64,000 bases of DNA from an uncultured bacterium (GCA_902777855.1 CACYVN010000007.1:218358-282357); one strand, 5' to 3'; shown: positions 29,901 to 38,364, counted from the first letter of the stretch. Numbers and translations are program-made. Notes: generated by a model not told the origin, from the sequence alone.

Positions 29901-32900
29901 AACTTATACAGTAATACTACTCAAAGTTATGTGCAGAATACAAATGTTGAACATGCAAACAGTTTAGCAGTTGAAGCATACGGAGATAAAAGATTTAGCG
30001 AAAATAACTATGGTATCAGCGCCGCTGCTTTTGGCGCTGCTGTTGTTGCGGATGTTGTAGCGGATCAAATTGAATCTACAACTCGGGCGTATGTTAAAGC
30101 AAATAACAATAAAAATATTAATGTAGATGGTGTACTTAATGTTCTTGCCGATGATAAGGTTGTATCAACTACGGATATGGGTTTTGCTGTAGGAACAGCA
30201 GCTGGAGTAGGTTTTGGTGCTAACATCAATGTAAGTAATTACAATGAAACAGTGCTTGCTGAAATTTTAACTGAAGGTGATAGTAAAATTGCGGCAGGAA
30301 GCGTAAACTTAAATTCCAGTGCAACTTATGCTCTCAGAAATACTATATCAGGTGCTGCATTAGGTTTAGGTGCTTTAGCCGGTGATATTTCAATAATCCA
30401 GCTGGGTAACAGAAAAGCTATATCTTCAGGTGATAGAGATACAAAAGGCGGTGTAAACGACGCACTTAAAACAGTAAAAGATGGTTATGATAAAGCTGCT
30501 AATTATGAAGTTGCTAATAAAGAGAAAGAATCAGAAGCATATAACAAAGATGCTTCCTTATTACCAACAGATGAAGATAGAGCAAATGCAAAAAAACAAC
30601 AAGATAAATTTAATCCTACAAATTCAACAAAACAAGGAACAGGTACTATTTCAAGAATAAACGGTAACGTTGAAACAAAAGGCGATATTGCATTAAATGC
30701 CAAAACGGAATTAAAAGGTGTTGATAAAGATGGCAATTTAACAGATACTATAACTTTCGAAAATACAAATATACTTGGGGGAGGGGCTGCAGCCGGTGTT
30801 GGTGTTAAATTGGTAGATTTTTCAAATCAAACAAATGCTGAAATTACAGGCGGTCATGTTAATGCTAAAGGTAATATAAATATCAATTCTGAATTAACAA
30901 ATAATGTAAAAATGACAAATGATGCCTATACAATTGCAGGAATATCAATAGGTGGTGCAGTTGGTATTTATGATAATAAATCATATACAAATTCTAAAAT
31001 TGCAGATACTGAAATAACTGCAGGAAATATTAACCTTAATGCAAAATCATCCAATAAAGCAGATGTATTAAGTAAATCTTATACAATGGGCGGACTAAGT
31101 GCTTCTGCAGCTGTGGCAAAAGTAAAGGATGACAGTACGACAAATGCAATTGTTACAGGAAATACAAATATTACTACAAATGCAGTTGAAGGAGATATTA
31201 ATTCCGGCATGTTAAATCTTCATGCTACAGGTGATTCTGATATAAAAATGAATCTTCAATCAGGAACCGTTTCTTTAGTTAAGATTGCATATATGGATGC
31301 TGAGGCTAAGGCGAACTCTAAAACGAATGCTGTTATTAAAGATGTAAATGGTAACATTAATGTTGCAGGATTAAATTTTGTATCTGATTCAAACGGATTA
31401 AGTTCAACTGCGACATCAAACGCTACATCTGTATCAGGTTTTAGTATTGATGTAAATAGTACCGGCTCCAGTTTGACGGCAACTATGCAGGCAGGTATTG
31501 ATAGTGCTGGAAGTGGACTTGTAATAAATAATAGCGGTAAAACATCAATTATATCAGGTGTAAGTGCAAGCAAGAACACTAAAAGTGCAGATGTATCTGC
31601 AAATGCGTATGTTGAAAACACAGGTTTCAGTCTTTTTGGCGGTGGCGGCGTAGAAGCTAAAGCCGTAAATAATGTTAAGGTAAATTCTGTAATGAATTCG
31701 GATGAACACAATGCAGATTCTCTTGAAATGATTGCTAAAGTAAATGAAACTGCAAAAGCAGATGTTTCAAATACATCTGTCGGATTAGTTGATATTAGCG
31801 TTACAAAACTTACTGCTGATGCACAAGGCAATGTCGGAGTCAGTGTTGCAGGTAAAAATACTATTAAAAATAAAGCAAAAATTGATGTTGATAGCAAAGT
31901 TACAAGTGATGCGAGTGTAGCTTCAGCAAAATATGGTTTTGCAACGGGTTCAGGTACAAATTTAACTTCTAATCTTAAATCAAATACAGTTCTTAATGTA
32001 GGCGGAGAATTAAATGCTAAAGAAGTTGAAATAGATTCTAATACTAACAGAACATCAAAAGTTGACTACTCTTCTTCGCAAGGTGGTGCTGTATCTATAG
32101 GGGCAGCGACAGTTAAGAATGATGTCTCAGGTAAATCCGAAGTTAATTTGACAAATTATACTACATCAACTGATTATGACAATATAATCACAATAAATAA
32201 TTCGTCAACCAATACACAAGATACTGTTTCAAGCAGTATCTCAGGTGGTGCAGTGGCGGCGGATTCTACCAGTGTTTCCGGAACCTTAAATTCTACAACT
32301 TCAACCAATATAAAGGATTCCGATATTAAAACTGCGAATGATATAAATATTAACGTTAATAATACAAATGTTGTAAAAGATTCTGCTACGGCTAAAACTT
32401 ATGGTATTATTGCGATAACATCAAATAAAGTATCACACACTTATTCTTCTAATTCTGAGATAAATTTAAATAACTCAAATGTTAGTTCATCAAAAAATAT
32501 TAATTTTGCGGCAAATTCCGGTGTTGTGAGCGGAAGCGATGCTGCACGTGACGGATATGTGCATTATGCAGGTAAATCCGGTGCTTTTAATGCAAAAGAG
32601 TTAGTTTCTGTAAGTAATACTCTTAATGAAAATAATTCTATAAATCTTCAAAATTCGTCAGTTAAAGCAGAAGATTCAGTTACATTTGCAATGAAAGGAA
32701 ATTCAAACTTTAGTCAAAAAGTTGGCGGGGAAGCACGAGGTTTTGCCGGAAGTGCGCATAATTCGAGTACATTAACGCTAAATAATACAAATGCACTAAA
32801 CATTGATGCGAATTCGACTGTCTCATCTGTCTATAAAACGAAAATTGATTTAGATTCAAATAATACATTGTCAACAAATGCAGAATCCGATTCATACTCT

Positions 32901-35900
32901 TTTGGTTTTAGAGATGCGGAAGCACATTCTAATTTATATGCAACAGTTAACAATAAAATTAATAACAGTGGTTCAATTGAGTCTGACAATCTTGTTGATA
33001 TAAACTTTATGAACAACTCAGAAAACAATTTGACTCAACATGCATATACAGCAGCGCATGCTGTTATTCCAACCACTACAATTACGGGGACTTTAATAAA
33101 AACTGTTAATAATAGTTTAAATGTTCTTTCCGGTGCAAAAATTGCATCGAAAAAAGATGTTGATATAAGTTATAAATCTTCCGGTTCAACAGAAAATCTA
33201 AGTTCTACTTTAGAAGATATTCACCAATATTATCTTGCATTTGGATATACTACTAATAAAAAAGCGGAAAATAAACATTCAAGCCACAATCCAAGTCTGA
33301 AATTAGATGGTGATATCATAGCAGGTCAGGGAAATAACAGATATATGAAAATTTCTTCCGACGGAAAAATCGATTTTCAAAAAGGATTTGATTCTAAAGA
33401 ATATATACTTTCTGAAGGTGACTCCGCTGATGGAGAATGGCTCCAAAATAATACAGTAAAAATTTTGGAAAACAAAATTAACGAATTAAATAAAAGAATT
33501 AATGAACTTGAAAACAATATAAATAATGACAATATTATAATTAGTCAGATATCGTCATCAATTGCTGATGCGAATGCAATATTAGATGAGATAAATTCAC
33601 ATGAACTTAAAGCAGAAGACGAATTCAATACATTAATTCTGGACTACTATAAAAACACAGTGAAGCAAGAATTGACAGCTAATGGTTATAATTTAGATTA
33701 TAATACTATTATTGATGGATATATAACATATATAGCCGGCTTGGATATTCAGCCAAAAGCAGATACTCAGGTGGTGATACCTACAATAACAGAATTTTTG
33801 AATGGTCATGATACATACAAGAATTTATCAGAAGCACAAAAATCAATATTCCAAAATAATTTTAATGCAGTTACAAACAAAATAACCTATACTCCAAAAG
33901 GAAAATACCCTATATTTAATGAAAAATATATGCTGACGGAAAGTATAACAATAAAAGATGAAACCGCAGGTGAAATTACACTTGATGAAAAGAAAATTGT
34001 GAATTTAATTATTTATGTGCTTCAGGAATATGAAAATAAGTATAAACAAGAAAAAGAAGACAATATTCGTGTAAAAGATTCACTGGCAAGACAAAAAGAT
34101 GCTTTAAATGAAAGTTTAGATATGATAGATGTAAAAGATTATGGCTCTGAATATTCTGTTTTGTTTGCGGATATTAATTCTGAAACATCAGGCATTAATA
34201 TAAGCGGAATGTCTGAAAACAATATAAAAGGAAGTGGGGAATTCAATGTAGAAAGCTCTGCTCTTACAGTTGATAATTATTCAACAAGAAGTCTTATGTT
34301 TAATACAATTAATTTTGGTAATGAAGACGAAGTAAACGGTCTGGTTATCAATGGAAAGGGCTATTCTGATTACTTAAACAATGCTAACAAGTTAATTGGT
34401 TCTGAAACCGGTGTAAAATATGTAAGTAACGGAATTGGCGGAAATGGTGATATAAAAATCACTAATTACTACGATATAACCAATCCTTTTGCAAATACTC
34501 TTGATGTTCCAAACAATATGCAAAAATCAGATATTACATTGCAAGGTTTAATATCAACCAGCGGGAAATTGCATGTTTATAATGAAAGTGGAGATATAAT
34601 CGCATTATCTGATTTGAATTCAGGCAGTAAACATATGGTATCTGCTAATGGTAATATCAATCTTATGCCGGATATAAAATTCTCTATGAAGGATAATGAT
34701 ATTTTATTTGCAGGGAACTCTGTAATTTTAAAAGGAAATGAAGCTGATATTAAAGGGCGTATATCTGCAGGTTATGAAGAAAGAAAACTTGAAATAACAG
34801 ATGATATGTTACAAAATCTTGTTCTTGATCCGACAACCGGTGAAACTAATATGATTGATCTTGGTGCCGCACCATATCTTGGAGATGCAAAAGGTAATAA
34901 TATTAAAGCTATATACAAAGACGGCCAAATTTATCTATTCGGGATAAAGGATTCTAATGGTTCTGTAATTATGGATTTCCAGAGTGGTAAAATTGCTGCG
35001 AATGTTTCATCAAAAGAAGGAGCAAGTAATATTAATATAATTAATAAAACTGATAAAGTTATGAATGTTTCAAATATTGTAAATATTTCAAGCACCGGGG
35101 AATTATATAAAGGCGGCGCTGCGGATTATACAAGTATTGAATATCGTCCTTGGAATGAGGGAATTAATAGTAATACTGCTAATATTGAATCAAACGGAGG
35201 TATAAATTTCAATTCCAGCATTGTTAATTTAGGAGATATAAATATAACAAATGAAAATGGAGATATGACAATATTTAAAGATATAAATGCAATTTCAGGA
35301 GATATAAATGTTTCTCAAACCAATGGGGACATAATAAACGGAGTTGTAGATGACACAATATCAAATCATTACAGCGCAAATCTTGCTGATGACACTGAAT
35401 TAACAATTAAAGGTATATATGTTCCTAATTTCGTTACTTCGCAGGATTTAGTTATAAATGTTGTTGATGGTGATATCGGTGTTAATTCTAATCCGAATGC
35501 AAAAGTCGGAATTGATGCAACAACAAGAGATTACACCGATTCTATAAATGTCAATGTCGGTGGTACTGTTGTTGCAACGGCTATTAATAATGCAAATACA
35601 GATACGCGTTTAATCAATTTAAGAGCAAAAAGTTCTGATTTGAATATTAGGGATGTTACTGCAAACGGTGATATTATTTTAACAGCAGCGGATTGGAAAA
35701 TTGAAGATAAGCGTCCGACTCCGGATGATGATACATATTTTGAAGGGTATTCAATATTGAATGCTTCTGATAATGATTCTCCTATAAATGGACAAAATAT
35801 ATCATTAATTGCAAGTGATACAATCGGTTCATCGGATAAGAAAATGGTTATCAATCAGGATACTTTATCAAATAACGGCGCAAGATTAAGTATGGAAGCA

Positions 35901-37382
35901 GAAAATAATATGTATTTTGATATAAAATCAAATTCAGATAATCCGACATATATTGATGCATTAATATCAAAACGCGGTGATATAGAATTTACAAATTCAA
36001 CAAATTCTACAATAAATCAAATAACTTCAGGTGGGGATTTACATATACTTGAAACAGGTAAAGAATTGACTATATATAATATAGGCGGTGATGCCGTAGG
36101 TTTTGATGATATCTTATATCCTCATGATAATATTGCTATCGGAACAACCGAAAATAATGCCGCAGTACCTCAATTTGTTGCGATAGAAGTTCTTGATGCT
36201 AATGGCGGAGATAACTCTGAATCAACATTAAAAATATATTCTATGAATGTTAAAGGCAGAAATAAGGGTGAAGGTGAATTTGATGAAAACGGCAGACAAA
36301 TTGCAGATATAAGTTTGATGGCTGATAATATTTATGTAAATTCTGCCAATGCAAAAACTTCTTCTGTATCAACAAAGAAAAATCCTGAAGGATATAAACC
36401 TGAAAATATCACATATACAGATACACAACTCGGGCTAAAAGGCGATAGCGTATATGAAGCGCAGGGAATAAATTCTTATGGTACAGGCAAGCCGATTGTT
36501 TTGGATGTCAAAGGGGTAAGCAAAGAATTTGTGGACGAAAATACTACCTCTGCAACAAGAACAAATTATAATATTCAAAAACCGGTAGAACAGGACGAAA
36601 AATTTGCTAATCCGCAAAACCAAATAACAGATTATGATTACAGAGTAAATAACGCTGTCATATCAATTAATAACAATAATTCACAAGACAGAGGTGTTAT
36701 ATTAAACAATATCTATGCTGATGATGCATATATTGATACGAAAAATTCCAAATTGGAAGTAAAAGACGCTTATATTAAAGATTATGCAGAATTTTCAAAT
36801 GCTAATAAGAAAGTAACGGTTGATAACGATTACAGACGCAGATTAAGAGATGCAGATGCGCAGTTATATACTGAAAAAACCGGTTCATTCTCTATAGATT
36901 TAGATAAATCAATTGATATGAAAACAACTGCTCCGATAGTAGGGAATGATTTTGACAAATTGGCTAATGATTATCAAAGTGAAGGAAACTTTGTAAACCG
37001 CAGCAGAAAAGATACAACTAATTTGAACGAAAATGTCGACAGATATAGCAAATTAGATAAACAAAATTACCATGAGGAATTGAAACGCAATTCTATGCGA
37101 TTTAATACAGTAAATGATGCGGAATTAAAATCCAATTATAAAATCTATGATATATCAACGACTGGAGCATTAATTAAAAACGAAAACAACTTAAAAGTTG
37201 GTGATAATACATATGTCAGAATTGTTTTTGAAGATATGGATGTAACTTTGAAATCAAAAGTTATCAGTATTGAAGGAGAAAAAGCAGGCATAGAATTTAT
37301 TGATGTTCCGTTTGATGTTGCAAATAGAATATTATACAGATATATGCAGCAAAAATCAGTAATGAAATTAAGCATAAAATAA
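20961..37382 (+). CDS. Giant two-partner-secreted filamentous adhesin (LktA-like TpsA) with C-terminal PilZ-like domain
   Basis: A 5,473-residue protein. A signal peptide (1-30) precedes an N-terminal TPS/haemagglutination domain (about 31-145, including ISGVTATGNTYNIEASKVSG and SPNGVVIGSSGILNVGSLTL) resembling the Fusobacterium leukotoxin LktA family. Low-complexity Asp/Lys/Gln tracts lie at about 686-790 and 1466-1653. Some 2,300 residues of beta-helix repeats (GVAAVNATGVINVLEDEVTS-like) follow, then coiled coils near 4165-4220 and 4355-4385, and more beta-repeats to about 5270. Residues about 5371-5473 look like a PilZ domain: RNSMR (R5376, R5380) and DISTTG (D5397, S5399, G5402), then a barrel-like end and terminal helix. 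It is exported by the divergent TpsB to the surface. PilZ normally binds c-di-GMP in the cytosol, so its position here is odd. Confidence 0.93.
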   Translation: MLEKFLQKFTASMIVFGMFLFGLPSSVIASEISGVTATGNTYNIEASKVSGSTGFREYDKFNLSKGDIANLIYKDNYSKFVNLVDKQVVIDGILNTMKNNNFYNGHAIFVSPNGVVIGSSGILNVGSLTLMAPSQNAYDLFKKNYGEHLSNFEFDLTKDNYKSLITNSSGDIIINGQIYARNDVNAYGRRILTNVNPDDVTKSANANPRIVAGIQNKDIVINKANQAESLFNSLVSNDTKDATELGLKDGKIVLITNKANEEILTTVLTSESNGGTENKTGTESNPDSTTQNNPTTSAKTTTTTTTTINTVTGLKTVKTETNSADTGSKTGESKTNDKDKVKTAYSIDKTYNKSSLSDNDSSIIINKAAIISNDIELEANATSEKEVNEDTIKAYNDALAASKNDSNSNANSNNLKDDSKKDETTNLIIHKSFNGVSPEAKASVKISNSKIIGDDVNIKANASSETETYIQLLDTVYDKWVKIELQKLFIKFLRGEIFTLPSWLTDAMEKGEEVAGIPLKTMLDNMQAMPKEAVEAIYNQNPAGEFFSEDVYTFFDGARAASKIEIINSEITGQNSVNITSDAKAVTKISTGKLDSLPMFLYGFGAKTDSKVNVSGSKILATDEKSTVDINALSTIENELNYDSSNFLAITEKSKDEKAPETASDNIKKQIADDLNKKTDDANKEDEKKAKEQEQGYSNSGGIYSNDKDKEKSDDKNKATEDNKQSESADNKESLVTQDDKDNKDKEQGQDKEQSQDQDKDKDNKEQNQDQDKDKDKDKDKDKDEGGTQNTVSAYNIALLNNSIISDTGVNIENSEIEASNVNVRAVSFNKSETEVKNISYVGKDSEHTGIAAGMTINHTKTNADVNVIGSKVTTKYANADIETKKDEKGNVVKDKKGNEVKEVKSTYGDARFVAQNINQISNSVETEVVAKDQTSKYSEKSTTDYDKSTGAAIYSWLNKKLLSKAQDKMSAALDKLNLEMSGSAVWNNENNTASSVISNSTVNTTTLDLSSNIVDFTINEVNAEAGASNKFSAGAAVIVNDQKNTSTAEIKDRAKITATDSVKVNSTTQLPMNPMELKIGREVGEGSTANELSLGVNFDAGDNLWDAEFLHTKLSDLLNPDTIKNVGASLKKPKEFFGGTELSLKGLFNNLAKAQGAGTTVAIAGSVVVNSIVNNTTAVIDKNAQVTMSGDIKGLDGKGHDLDGNDITRELNVNASNSVINYNGAGKVDFLIEEINSYIAKLKDKKDKTEDEAEEAAKVGLGGSVMVNHFTSNATAKIDNAIINIEDGDLNVQSAQEEAYVNALVTGGSAGTFVLEGSVNVQNVDGKTQSYITNSDKISATNVNVNAGKATIQTKKSGEDDPIEIDEDTNELSTNDERDIKDRLISINMLGVNATQKGTSENSNQQSSSGASVGVSVNVTNTTKEVNAYIDNSTINAEEEVNVSADTQSRKVDVLLAAASAGGVDMKEAKEQAKEDKEAKEQAKEDKDDKEEQKDKDKDKDKEQGQDKEQSQDQDKDKNKESQSSDKTGTESKPSDSEKTPSTDSSNKNTKKQKNVGNWMDMLDEAGDDEEDVMNLNDLFKENDASEQAQTSVKKDSTKNAIKNADKTVDKDGKQQDAKNENAKKDDKANTEKLADNNEKKLEGDKSQKADTTTASSNFSLAAAGSIDITSDKTKTNAKVTNSTINTGKQAEVSSNNDTLVVDVNGGFAKAGNVAVGAGVNIYRNLSETKSLVENSTVNFTDKDAKGLDVKSNFDADLVDVTAGIGAATNSDKNVKIAVGGSFAWNTLKNKVSSVINKSVVKKDENAANPDVNVSATDDSYIWNITGGVAYSGSKDDKNASESERSNATGIGAGIAASVDYSSKNVNAEITDSTLTDVKDVKVDADLKQNFHTVAVAAAIANKNSSSYTFDGAVNTEVNTNTVTARIGQGYTYDDKGNVVKDKDGNIVKTGVGTTIKSTGDVEVSAVETVQNLSIAGGVNFSNADSGVGVGIGAIVNVNNSDVTAEADKLTVEKSNSIKINAKEDEDLSFLAVNFGLQTGDGHAINVNGIANVFLSDVVSQAINNSVLKSDGDVAIQSLYFNNLWGITAAVAASKGGAAASANLIADVYNNHVTSLLEKGSTIDAKGDVTVKSIAVEEMTIFPVGVSVSGNSAAVAANINANVIVDTIKAQVYGEIINSGSVLVKAQDTSNILTRGGTIALSFGNAAIGGDVNVDVINKNVTAEIKDTTVNSTGKVDVLAKSINAMGGTVHQDENEKDKDIKRENYTFSVGTLDEAKEFTKESGKDADGKSKYENDDKFGNWNMFYDLGAGSKVAVSGVIVVKVIEDTVKAYITDSNINADYLNVNSISGTVANAIMGRINVGGTAAVGANIFVMAGNSTVEAQITDDYKSNGKNSINIAKDMNVLANSEKKSTLITVGGAAAGTASVNGAAVANVINDTVTSKIGDRVNVNTDSLSIGANSDNNLKGLVVNVGAAGTVAVGAVVYVNKQNTTNTAQIGELGKESAVIKAIKDIKVNAKADDEFSALLVNVAVSGTASVAGTALVNVIDSTVNSRIYNSNIVSEEGKVEVIADRGYNRDLINNENAIRSWFKGTNAYSKKYNANKDKNSKDNEAEAINADKDILNSETFKPQVGMVSAAASGTVAVTANVIVNNMEGHINSEVVNSEISTKEGLKVDANQTFANYDAIAAVSASGVAAVNATGVINVLEDEVTSQIDNTKVTKGGAEVDATSQMKINQLVVSGQFSGNAAVGVAVDVNKLNDKVHSYIQNGSEIHGATTVNAEHAVEINNVLIAASIAATGAAVSVVPVVNKYTGETFAEVRGNSIINDGAISINAFDNVDNFSAVAGIGGAGVGANVSGYLITNVYDNKVNAGISGLNINTINKIDISSASVIDSENALLAAGVAGVGGNVTANIIVNSIESKVNSYIDNSVIENAGDIKLTANKKKDGTLYHDKIHNLTGSAGLAGIGASVASNMIFNLYSNTTQSYVQNTNVEHANSLAVEAYGDKRFSENNYGISAAAFGAAVVADVVADQIESTTRAYVKANNNKNINVDGVLNVLADDKVVSTTDMGFAVGTAAGVGFGANINVSNYNETVLAEILTEGDSKIAAGSVNLNSSATYALRNTISGAALGLGALAGDISIIQLGNRKAISSGDRDTKGGVNDALKTVKDGYDKAANYEVANKEKESEAYNKDASLLPTDEDRANAKKQQDKFNPTNSTKQGTGTISRINGNVETKGDIALNAKTELKGVDKDGNLTDTITFENTNILGGGAAAGVGVKLVDFSNQTNAEITGGHVNAKGNININSELTNNVKMTNDAYTIAGISIGGAVGIYDNKSYTNSKIADTEITAGNINLNAKSSNKADVLSKSYTMGGLSASAAVAKVKDDSTTNAIVTGNTNITTNAVEGDINSGMLNLHATGDSDIKMNLQSGTVSLVKIAYMDAEAKANSKTNAVIKDVNGNINVAGLNFVSDSNGLSSTATSNATSVSGFSIDVNSTGSSLTATMQAGIDSAGSGLVINNSGKTSIISGVSASKNTKSADVSANAYVENTGFSLFGGGGVEAKAVNNVKVNSVMNSDEHNADSLEMIAKVNETAKADVSNTSVGLVDISVTKLTADAQGNVGVSVAGKNTIKNKAKIDVDSKVTSDASVASAKYGFATGSGTNLTSNLKSNTVLNVGGELNAKEVEIDSNTNRTSKVDYSSSQGGAVSIGAATVKNDVSGKSEVNLTNYTTSTDYDNIITINNSSTNTQDTVSSSISGGAVAADSTSVSGTLNSTTSTNIKDSDIKTANDININVNNTNVVKDSATAKTYGIIAITSNKVSHTYSSNSEINLNNSNVSSSKNINFAANSGVVSGSDAARDGYVHYAGKSGAFNAKELVSVSNTLNENNSINLQNSSVKAEDSVTFAMKGNSNFSQKVGGEARGFAGSAHNSSTLTLNNTNALNIDANSTVSSVYKTKIDLDSNNTLSTNAESDSYSFGFRDAEAHSNLYATVNNKINNSGSIESDNLVDINFMNNSENNLTQHAYTAAHAVIPTTTITGTLIKTVNNSLNVLSGAKIASKKDVDISYKSSGSTENLSSTLEDIHQYYLAFGYTTNKKAENKHSSHNPSLKLDGDIIAGQGNNRYMKISSDGKIDFQKGFDSKEYILSEGDSADGEWLQNNTVKILENKINELNKRINELENNINNDNIIISQISSSIADANAILDEINSHELKAEDEFNTLILDYYKNTVKQELTANGYNLDYNTIIDGYITYIAGLDIQPKADTQVVIPTITEFLNGHDTYKNLSEAQKSIFQNNFNAVTNKITYTPKGKYPIFNEKYMLTESITIKDETAGEITLDEKKIVNLIIYVLQEYENKYKQEKEDNIRVKDSLARQKDALNESLDMIDVKDYGSEYSVLFADINSETSGINISGMSENNIKGSGEFNVESSALTVDNYSTRSLMFNTINFGNEDEVNGLVINGKGYSDYLNNANKLIGSETGVKYVSNGIGGNGDIKITNYYDITNPFANTLDVPNNMQKSDITLQGLISTSGKLHVYNESGDIIALSDLNSGSKHMVSANGNINLMPDIKFSMKDNDILFAGNSVILKGNEADIKGRISAGYEERKLEITDDMLQNLVLDPTTGETNMIDLGAAPYLGDAKGNNIKAIYKDGQIYLFGIKDSNGSVIMDFQSGKIAANVSSKEGASNINIINKTDKVMNVSNIVNISSTGELYKGGAADYTSIEYRPWNEGINSNTANIESNGGINFNSSIVNLGDINITNENGDMTIFKDINAISGDINVSQTNGDIINGVVDDTISNHYSANLADDTELTIKGIYVPNFVTSQDLVINVVDGDIGVNSNPNAKVGIDATTRDYTDSINVNVGGTVVATAINNANTDTRLINLRAKSSDLNIRDVTANGDIILTAADWKIEDKRPTPDDDTYFEGYSILNASDNDSPINGQNISLIASDTIGSSDKKMVINQDTLSNNGARLSMEAENNMYFDIKSNSDNPTYIDALISKRGDIEFTNSTNSTINQITSGGDLHILETGKELTIYNIGGDAVGFDDILYPHDNIAIGTTENNAAVPQFVAIEVLDANGGDNSESTLKIYSMNVKGRNKGEGEFDENGRQIADISLMADNIYVNSANAKTSSVSTKKNPEGYKPENITYTDTQLGLKGDSVYEAQGINSYGTGKPIVLDVKGVSKEFVDENTTSATRTNYNIQKPVEQDEKFANPQNQITDYDYRVNNAVISINNNNSQDRGVILNNIYADDAYIDTKNSKLEVKDAYIKDYAEFSNANKKVTVDNDYRRRLRDADAQLYTEKTGSFSIDLDKSIDMKTTAPIVGNDFDKLANDYQSEGNFVNRSRKDTTNLNENVDRYSKLDKQNYHEELKRNSMRFNTVNDAELKSNYKIYDISTTGALIKNENNLKVGDNTYVRIVFEDMDVTLKSKVISIEGEKAGIEFIDVPFDVANRILYRYMQQKSVMKLSIK
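23188..23246. repeat. 59-bp perfect direct repeat in tpsA, copy 1
   Basis: Identical to 25459-25517. The offset is 2,271 bp (757 codons), so recombination between the copies would delete or duplicate 757 residues in frame. It lies in the Asp/Lys/Gln-rich tract. Confidence 0.9.
25459..25517. repeat. 59-bp perfect direct repeat in tpsA, copy 2
   Basis: Second copy of 23188-23246, in the second Asp/Lys/Gln-rich tract and in the same reading frame. Confidence 0.9.
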
Positions 37383-37414
37383 TTTGATTTGAATATCACT
37401 TTACTGTAACAATA

Positions 37415-37448
37415 AAAAAAGACGATAACAAAAGTCATCGTCTTTTTT
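37415..37448 (+). terminator. Terminator of the tpsA gene
   Basis: AAAAAAGACGAT (37415-37426) pairs with ATCGTCTTTTTT (37437-37448), 32 bp after the tpsA stop. Confidence 0.9.
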
Positions 37449-37547
37449 ATATGGGCAGCAGTGGACTGTCTTGAGTTGCTCGCAATAAACGGGACTACGC
37501 ATTTTGCTTTTAGTGGCTTTCAGCCACACGCAAAATCTGCTCCGCTG

Positions 37548-37593
37548 TAATTTAACAAACAGAACAAGATTAAATTATCTATGAGATTAAGAT
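37548..37593. repeat. 46-bp repeat downstream of the VRR-NUC gene (copy 2)
   Basis: Ungapped match (40 of 46) to 16197-16242. It follows the stop of the exported nuclease gene, as copy 1 follows the lipase gene. The preceding stretch, 37449-37547, contains degenerate hairpins (GTGGCTTTCAGCCAC) but no gene. Confidence 0.75.
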
Positions 37594-37601
37594 ATTTTTC
37601 A

Positions 37602-38348
37602 TTACTTAACTCGCAAAATTTTATACGGAATTTTATTTTTTATTAGAAATTCACCCCATTCAATTTGCTCAGGTTTTAGAGTTTCATTTTTGCGTTTAAC
37701 TTCAACAAAAATCATTTCTTTGCTATTCCAGACAATATAATCCGGTGTTCCTACGGGATTTCGTTTGTAATCATCTATTGTATGTTTTAAAATTTTGCAA
37801 AATGTTTTACTATCAATTTTTGCTAAGAACTCTTGTACAATGGGCGATTTAAAATATTCTGTCGGATTTTTATAACCTTCAATTTCCCATTCATCAAGCC
37901 AGCGAATGTAAGAACCTTGTTCGTGTTTTGCAATTTGAGTATTTATAAAGTTTTGAATATTAGATTTTCTAATTACATTCAATTTTTGATTTAATTCTTC
38001 AGATGTAACATTTTTGTTTTCAATATCAAATAATTTACTTTCAGATTTGGTATTCAATGTTTTCGGATATAATTCATCAAGAAAAGCAAGTACAAAAACA
38101 CCTTTCCAGAAAGAATATTCAGCGCGCATTACTTGGTAACCCTTATTTTTATAATATTCTCGGACAACTTGTTCAGTTGAACATCTTTCACCGTTAGAGC
38201 AATAAAAATAATTTTTACCAAGTTCGCCGGTTTTGGGTGCAGTTATTGTGATAGTATTTTTATTAATTTTTTCAGGCAAAACTTGTTTTGCGTCAGCAAA
38301 TGGCACAATACAAACTAAAAACAAAACTGTTAATAAAAACCTTTTCAC
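37602..38348 (-). CDS. Exported protein with C-terminal VRR-NUC-type nuclease domain
   Basis: A 248-residue protein from GTG 38348. A clear signal peptide (MKRFLLTVLFLVCIVPFADA, cut after ADA) is followed by an N-terminal region with a Cys pair (FYCSNGERCSTEQ). The C-terminal domain matches VRR-NUC of the PD-(D/E)XK superfamily: VGTPDYIVWNSKEMIFVEVK (D about 210, ExK about 223-225) and LKPEQIEWGEFLIKNKIPYK. VRR-NUC proteins are normally cytosolic or phage nucleases, so an export signal suggests a secreted or periplasmic DNase. TATAAT ends 6 nt before the GTG, so the mRNA may be leaderless. It lies 16 bp after the HPNCRC gene. Confidence 0.75.
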   Translation of the reverse strand: MKRFLLTVLFLVCIVPFADAKQVLPEKINKNTITITAPKTGELGKNYFYCSNGERCSTEQVVREYYKNKGYQVMRAEYSFWKGVFVLAFLDELYPKTLNTKSESKLFDIENKNVTSEELNQKLNVIRKSNIQNFINTQIAKHEQGSYIRWLDEWEIEGYKNPTEYFKSPIVQEFLAKIDSKTFCKILKHTIDDYKRNPVGTPDYIVWNSKEMIFVEVKRKNETLKPEQIEWGEFLIKNKIPYKILRVK

Positions 38349-38364
38349 AAAATTATTATATCAG

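Noticed and set aside
21830-36623. Many antisense ORFs (60-213 aa) inside tpsA
   Set aside because: They are shadows of a strongly coding, compositionally biased gene; the longest (31256-31897) has no start context and low-complexity content.
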